From Arthrobacter sp. zg-Y820 (GTDB lineage Bacteria; Actinomycetota; Actinomycetes; Actinomycetales; Micrococcaceae), in NCBI RefSeq assembly GCF_030142155.1, contig NZ_CP126247.1:62001-126000 (forward strand): DNA of 64,000 nt, given 5' to 3'. The notes beneath the pieces are model-generated. The model was not told the DNA's origin, did not search any database, and saw only the letters and a list, made by a program, of their open reading frames with translations. The translations under genes were made by a program, and so were the position numbers. Shown here in pieces: positions 63,550 to 64,000 of this stretch (its first letter is position 1; each line of letters opens with the position of its first letter).

Positions 63550-64000
63550 GTGGCAGTGTCTGCCAAAGCTTTTCAGAGCTGGCGCTCTATGATGGCTCCG
63601 CGCGAATCAACGGCGGACCTTTGCCGGATGGCGGGCATCAAACGCTCGACTTTGGCGCAGCAGCTGGTCCGCGGAAAAGTGTCGGAAACCACCGTCGTAC
63701 GGGTGGCCAGGGCCTGCGACCAAGATCCGGTGGCGGCACTCTCATACTTTGAGGAGTACCGGGATCTGCTGGCCGGTTCCCGCCCTCCGACCGCCGGCGA
63801 GCTGATCAGCCAGGTGTCCTACATCTGCATCCTGCAGCTGCTTGTGGCCCGAAGCCTGGAGCCGCTTCCGTCCCCCGGCGAGCTTCCTTCCCTGTGTTCC
63901 TATCCGCATCGGAACTCGGTGCGGGCCTGGTTTGAAGCCGTCGACCCCGGGGACCTGCGGCAGCAGCTCAGTGCCCGGAGCGGTGTGGCGCCGCAAAACC
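63550..64000 (+). CDS. HTH-containing protein, cut by the window end
   Basis: The reading frame from GTG 63550 stays open for 150 codons to the window edge. The N-terminus looks like an XRE-type helix-turn-helix (ADLCRMAGIKRSTLAQQLV, then VVRVARACDQDPVAAL), followed by a helical region. Related proteins are small phage-like or actinobacterial regulators. A GGGAG site lies 7 nt upstream. The C-terminal end is missing from the window. Confidence 0.7.
   Translation, partial: MAVSAKAFQSWRSMMAPRESTADLCRMAGIKRSTLAQQLVRGKVSETTVVRVARACDQDPVAALSYFEEYRDLLAGSRPPTAGELISQVSYICILQLLVARSLEPLPSPGELPSLCSYPHRNSVRAWFEAVDPGDLRQQLSARSGVAPQN

Noticed and set aside
63444..63752. 102-codon plus-strand frame near the right edge
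   Set aside because: It overlaps the HTH gene in another frame and has no ribosome site or motif.
1..64000. CRISPR arrays, insertion sequences, rRNA genes
   Set aside because: No regularly spaced repeats, transposase genes with terminal repeats or rRNA-like sequence were recognised.

Overview
The window is high-GC actinobacterial DNA with densely packed genes and no mobile element. Product families and gene order point to Micrococcaceae, most likely Arthrobacter or a close relative. Evidence for this is the presence of Lsr2, ClpC, DisA and RadA, several GTG starts and one TTG start, and many genes with no Shine-Dalgarno sequence but a TANNNT hexamer exactly 6 nt before the start codon (leaderless transcription). 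About 22-50 kb follows the order of the Mycobacterium tuberculosis block from ppa through hpt, ftsH, fol, panC, lysS, lsr2 and clpC1 to mutY/disA/radA, with a dihydroxyacetone kinase operon (dhaKLM) added. No stretch longer than 300 bases lacks a gene.

Layout. 1-4.0 kb (minus): a coupled cluster of an aminoacyl-phosphatidylglycerol synthase/flippase-like membrane protein, a membrane-anchored esterase and the start of a third gene. 4.1-11.6 kb: a glycerophosphodiesterase and glycerate kinase, a uracil permease, an SDR dehydrogenase coupled to an aldehyde dehydrogenase, and phosphoglucomutase. 11.7-22.9 kb: a small hydrophilic protein, a peptide/H+ symporter, an amidase, rhodanese-pheA, topoisomerase IB, an acidic repeat protein, a diacylglycerol-kinase-like lipid kinase, serS, a HAD phosphatase, a cyclase-fold/HTH protein and ppa.

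23-42.4 kb: PBP4-type carboxypeptidase, a zincin, tilS, hpt, ftsH, then a long coupled run folE-folP-folB-folK-DUF3180-two PH-domain membrane proteins-DUF2520-panC-lysS, followed by a small membrane protein, lsr2, clpC (with a ClgR-like operator) and a short argA. These genes cover folate and pantothenate synthesis, lysyl-tRNA charging, nucleoid silencing and AAA+ proteolysis. 42.5-50.9 kb: a CsbD protein, dhaKLM, mutY, an anchored secreted protein, disA, radA and a FUSC transporter.

51-57 kb is a phosphate-uptake locus. pstSCAB, with a PHO-box-like direct repeat before pstS and a large hairpin between pstS and pstC, faces a low-affinity Pit/DUF47 pair. 57.3-64 kb looks more accessory: a conserved unknown, tRNA-Lys(UUU), a two-gene ABC exporter, a haem-oxygenase-like di-metal oxidase coupled to a CDGSH iron-sulfur protein, a membrane protein, a RibD-C/DHFR-like reductase, a GNAT protein and an HTH gene cut by the window edge.

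I saw no unmistakably new large system. The best leads are the oxidase-CDGSH pair, the aminoacyl-lipid synthase/esterase cluster, the uniform leaderless promoters and the structured pstS-pstC spacer.
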